This document shows, piece after piece, positions 5,666-7,620 of a stretch of DNA of 7,620 bases (position 1 is its first letter; the number at the start of each line of letters is the position of its first letter). The stretch lies in contig JAUYPR010000037.1 of assembly GCA_030695785.1 (NCBI GenBank), positions 1 to 7,620 of the forward strand, read 5' to 3'. The notes beneath the pieces were generated by a model. It had not been told where the DNA came from, searched no databases, and saw only the letters and a program-made list of their open reading frames with translations. The stretch is from a bacterium (GTDB lineage: Bacteria; Patescibacteriota; Microgenomatia; JAUYPR01). A program made the translations under genes and the position numbers.

Positions 5666-5674
5666 ATTGTATCA
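5666..5674 (-). promoter_or_regulatory. Extended -10 promoter of yebC
   Basis: On the minus strand TGATACAAT reads as an extended -10 (TG, one base, TACAAT at 5666-5671). The sequence 17 bp further upstream, TTTCTG, is a poor -35, as is often tolerated with an extended -10. Seven bases (ACAAAAT) separate it from the yebC ATG, so the mRNA would be leaderless. The TG belongs to the TGA stop codon of the upstream gene. Confidence 0.5.
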
Positions 5675-6703
5675 CCTGGAAGAAGCACCAGAAAGGAACT
5701 TTTCGAAGTCGCTCCCAATGGTAACAACAATCAAGCCATTATTGACGTCACCATTCGCGGCGATGCATCCCTCCTGACAGAACGGGCGGAGTATGCGGGA
5801 AATGTCATATCGTTCATGCGCTCCTTCTAGGCCGACGACAGAGGTCCTTTCAACTGGAGTGGCTGCATTTCCGAGTTGTATAACCACCGCGCCAAGATGT
5901 TCAAGATACCGCGCAAAGCCCTTTGCCAATCCTTCCTGCCCAGTCCCATTGAGCACGATTGCCTGTACTCTTTCTCCACCGCGGGAAAGCCTTGTCGGCA
6001 TGTTTTCAGACAGTGCCCGATCGAGCCTCCCTTGCTCAATATTGAGCACATCTTGTCCATCTGCCCGTGTGGATGCAGTCGTGATTCCGGCGTTTGAAAG
6101 ATCGATGAACGAAATTCGGTCCATGCGGACAGCCGCAATAGCGGTAAAAAGACGGAAGATGTCGAGAGGCTTCAGCGTTGTTGTCGAGGAAGAGAGCAAC
6201 CGATCCGGACGTTTCCACGCGTTTCGGATGTTTTCCAAAACATTCCCACCCTGATTCACAATGCCGGGATCTATATATCCATCGATCGGAATGGCCAGGA
6301 ATTCCTGCACCGAATGCATGAGCAACTCCGGGCCGCTCCGGGCCGTATCCAATGCCCCAAGGTCAACCACTGCTTTCAACCGGTACGCCCCGTATCCATA
6401 CGGAACGGTCACTAATGTATCACCGGGAATCGACACCACGATGAGCCGTTTTTCCAAAGGAGAATAAGAAAACACGCGCACCGGATCCGACCCAACCACC
6501 ACGGTAAGTGGCTCCTGTCCATCCCACGCATCCAGGGTGACGGAATAGTCGGGACTCGCGAATGTGGTTCGTATGATGCTGAAGAACGACCGACCCATTG
6601 TCGCGGTCAAAAAGAAGAACACAATAGCAAGAAAAAATGCTAGCGTGCGCTTTTTCCCAAAAAAACGACTTTTTTTCCAAAAAAATTGATTCCTGCGGGC
6701 CAT
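5672..6703 (-). CDS. Membrane-anchored LCP-like protein with LytR_C domain
   Basis: 343 residues. A basic N-terminus (MARRNQFFWKKSRFFGKKR) precedes one hydrophobic helix at about 20-36, so the bulk lies outside the membrane. Residues 66-145 resemble a LytR-CpsA-Psr (LCP) domain: LTVVVGSDP, RLIVVSIPGDTLVTVPYG, YRLKAVVDLGALD, and ELLMHSVQEFLAIPIDGYID. Residues 245-333 are a clear LytR_C domain: VQAIVLNGTGQEGLAKGFARYL, then GAVVIQLGNA and a final hydrophobic strand GLIVVTIG. LCP enzymes attach glycopolymers from lipid carriers to peptidoglycan. Here the usual SIPRD reads SIPGD and the Asp/Arg-rich segment before it is degenerate, so catalysis is doubtful. Two cysteines (C309, C313) near the end could form a small loop. 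It has its own promoter, and no Shine-Dalgarno is visible. The LytR_C call is firm and the LCP call moderate. Confidence 0.8.
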   Translation of the reverse strand: MARRNQFFWKKSRFFGKKRTLAFFLAIVFFFLTATMGRSFFSIIRTTFASPDYSVTLDAWDGQEPLTVVVGSDPVRVFSYSPLEKRLIVVSIPGDTLVTVPYGYGAYRLKAVVDLGALDTARSGPELLMHSVQEFLAIPIDGYIDPGIVNQGGNVLENIRNAWKRPDRLLSSSTTTLKPLDIFRLFTAIAAVRMDRISFIDLSNAGITTASTRADGQDVLNIEQGRLDRALSENMPTRLSRGGERVQAIVLNGTGQEGLAKGFARYLEHLGAVVIQLGNAATPVERTSVVGLEGAHERYDISRILRPFCQEGCIAANGDVNNGLIVVTIGSDFEKFLSGASSR

Positions 6704-6717
6704 GGGCAGTGTTATCT

Positions 6718-6747
6718 AGTGTACCGCGTGAAAACGTCTGGAGTCAA
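6718..6747 (-). promoter_or_regulatory. Promoter of the LytR_C gene
   Basis: On the minus strand -35 TTGACT (6742-6747), an 18-bp spacer and -10 TACACT (6718-6723). The -10 is 14 bp from the ATG at 6703, so a leader of about 7 nt is expected, with no Shine-Dalgarno in it. The -35 begins about 7 bp after the stop codon of the upstream gene. Confidence 0.55.
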
Positions 6748-6767
6748 GGCCTCTTTAAAGACGTTTT
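6731..6767. repeat. Inverted repeat enclosing the -35 box
   Basis: AAAACGTCT (6731-6739) and AGACGTTTT (6759-6767) are perfect 9-bp reverse complements separated by 19 bp. One arm overlaps the last codons of the beta-lactamase-like gene; the loop holds its stop codon and the -35 box of the next gene. On the minus strand only a short T4 run follows, so this would be a weak terminator. An operator role is equally possible. Confidence 0.5.
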
Positions 6768-7585
6768 TCAAATATATCCAAAACATCCTTTGAGAAAAGA
6801 GCCATGCGTTCTTTCCCAGCATCCACATCTTGTAAATCCTCTGCCATCAACACGATCACGTACGCGCTGCGTGAGGCAACAACAATTCCCGCATCATGCA
6901 GCCATCCATCAATCCTCCCTGTTTTGTGCGCGATTCTCACATCACCGGGCAGATATTTTGGAATCCGGTCATTCAACCGCTGGTCAAACAAGATCCGCAA
7001 CATTTCCTCTGACGCCTCCTTACTGACTAATTCACCTTTCCACAATAATCGGAAGAACTTAGCAATATCCCTTGCACTCGTCACCGGCGGAATTTCAGAG
7101 AGATTGGTGTCGGAAAAGTCATGGTCATGCGCCCAGGTGGTGATGTTTTCCCATCCATACGTTGACGAGAGGAATGTACCGTCTTCGTTGCTGGAAATCG
7201 TAATCATGCGCTCGATCGCCTCTTTCGTTTCATCCGACATCTCTTCTCCGCTTTTTTTTGCCGCATCAAACAGCGCAGCCATGGTAAACAATTTATACAA
7301 ACTTGCCGTCTGCATCACCCGGTCATCTTGCATACTCGCCCTTCGATCCGCCGCAAGGTCTTCAACCACAATTGCATACGCTCCTTCTTGGTCAGCAAAA
7401 GTTGACGCAACAAGAGCTGTAAGCTTCTCATCGTCTGAGGGTTTTTGTCGCTTGAAGGGCATACTCTCGACCGACTCTCGGACTCCTTGCGTTTTTGGAT
7501 GCTTCAACAAAAGGAGGCCGCTAAAAAACGCAACGCCCAAAAGACACCCAACCATCAAGCTCAATGATAAAATGCGAAACATCAT
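6755..7585 (-). CDS. Class A beta-lactamase-like serine hydrolase, membrane-anchored
   Basis: 276 residues of the penicillin-recognising serine hydrolase fold, closest in look to class A beta-lactamase-like proteins (beta-lactamase2 type). A hydrophobic segment at about 5-27 is a signal peptide or anchor. Motifs are SxxK as S95-L-Y-K98 (TASLYKLF), S131-S-N133 in the place of SDN, and K221-T-G223 (HKTGRIDGWLHDAG). The region RDIAKFFRLLWKGELV (172-187) with RLNDRIPKYLPGDVRIAHKTG (203-223) is typical of this subgroup. I cannot find the omega-loop ExxLN motif with the deacylating glutamate, so hydrolysis of beta-lactams is unlikely; a peptidoglycan-related peptidase or binding role is more plausible, but that is inference. 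The start at 7585 overlaps an upstream frame's stop by ATGA and keeps the one positive charge before the helix. Starts at the next ATG (7582) or Met11 (7555) are possible. Confidence 0.85.
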   Translation of the reverse strand: MMFRILSLSLMVGCLLGVAFFSGLLLLKHPKTQGVRESVESMPFKRQKPSDDEKLTALVASTFADQEGAYAIVVEDLAADRRASMQDDRVMQTASLYKLFTMAALFDAAKKSGEEMSDETKEAIERMITISSNEDGTFLSSTYGWENITTWAHDHDFSDTNLSEIPPVTSARDIAKFFRLLWKGELVSKEASEEMLRILFDQRLNDRIPKYLPGDVRIAHKTGRIDGWLHDAGIVVASRSAYVIVLMAEDLQDVDAGKERMALFSKDVLDIFEKRL

Positions 7586-7620
7586 GCGTCAAAAAACTTG
7601 GAGAACACAGCTTCATCCCG
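7582..7620 (-). CDS. C-terminal fragment of an upstream gene, cut by the window edge
   Basis: Only 12 codons and a stop are visible (RDEAVFSKFFDA, then TGA). I call it because its TGA overlaps the next gene's ATG as ATGA, the same junction seen between ruvC and the membrane protein, and because the minus-strand gene run is otherwise tightly packed. Nothing can be said about its function. Confidence 0.45.
   Translation of the reverse strand, partial: RDEAVFSKFFDA

Noticed and set aside
7550..7580. Promoter-like TTGACG, 17 bp, TATCAT within the start of the beta-lactamase-like gene, which would give a start at Met11
   Set aside because: Met11 would remove the only positive charge before the membrane helix. 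The ATGA overlap with the upstream frame supports the start at 7585. It could still be an internal promoter.

Overview
This window looks like ordinary chromosome from an uncultivated small-genome bacterium, most likely a Patescibacteria (CPR) lineage. That placement is inference: it rests on the protein style (divergent cell-envelope proteins, a membrane protein of unknown function placed after RuvC), tight gene packing and weak or absent Shine-Dalgarno sequences. UGA is used as a real stop (left-edge CDS, ruvC, the LytR_C protein, and probably the right-edge fragment), so the code is standard and the UGA-glycine lineages are unlikely. No insertion sequence, phage gene, CRISPR array, tRNA or rRNA was seen.

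Layout. (1) 3-572, plus strand: C-terminal part of an unrecognised protein. It converges with (2) a minus-strand pair, a small HxGH nucleotidyltransferase (1517-1999) and a Xer-type tyrosine recombinase (607-1524), whose reading frames overlap by 8 bp. (3) Divergently, pyrH (UMP kinase) on plus, 2097-2813. Back-to-back promoters lie between the nucleotidyltransferase and pyrH. (4) An 800-bp gene-free gap, 2814-3613, rich in hairpins, with one plausible promoter and one plausible terminator. It may encode a structured RNA of about 380 nt. (5) A long minus-strand run, in transcription order: the tail of an unknown gene (7582-7620), a class A beta-lactamase-like protein, an LCP/LytR_C-like membrane-anchored protein, yebC, ruvC, and a multi-pass membrane protein.

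How the genes fit together. yebC-ruvC is a widely conserved pair, but here ruvA and ruvB do not follow. yebC, ruvC and the membrane protein are joined by TAAATG and ATGA junctions, so they are probably translated as a coupled unit. The two genes upstream are predicted envelope proteins with N-terminal membrane anchors, each missing residues that are normally catalytic in its family.

The most consistent unusual signal is the placement of promoters. Sigma70-like -10 boxes lie 7 bp from the ATG of the nucleotidyltransferase and of yebC, which predicts leaderless mRNAs. They lie 12-14 bp from the ATG of pyrH and the LytR_C gene, which predicts leaders of only a few nt. No previously undescribed defence or mobile system is evident. 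The gap at 2814-3613 is the best place to look for something new.
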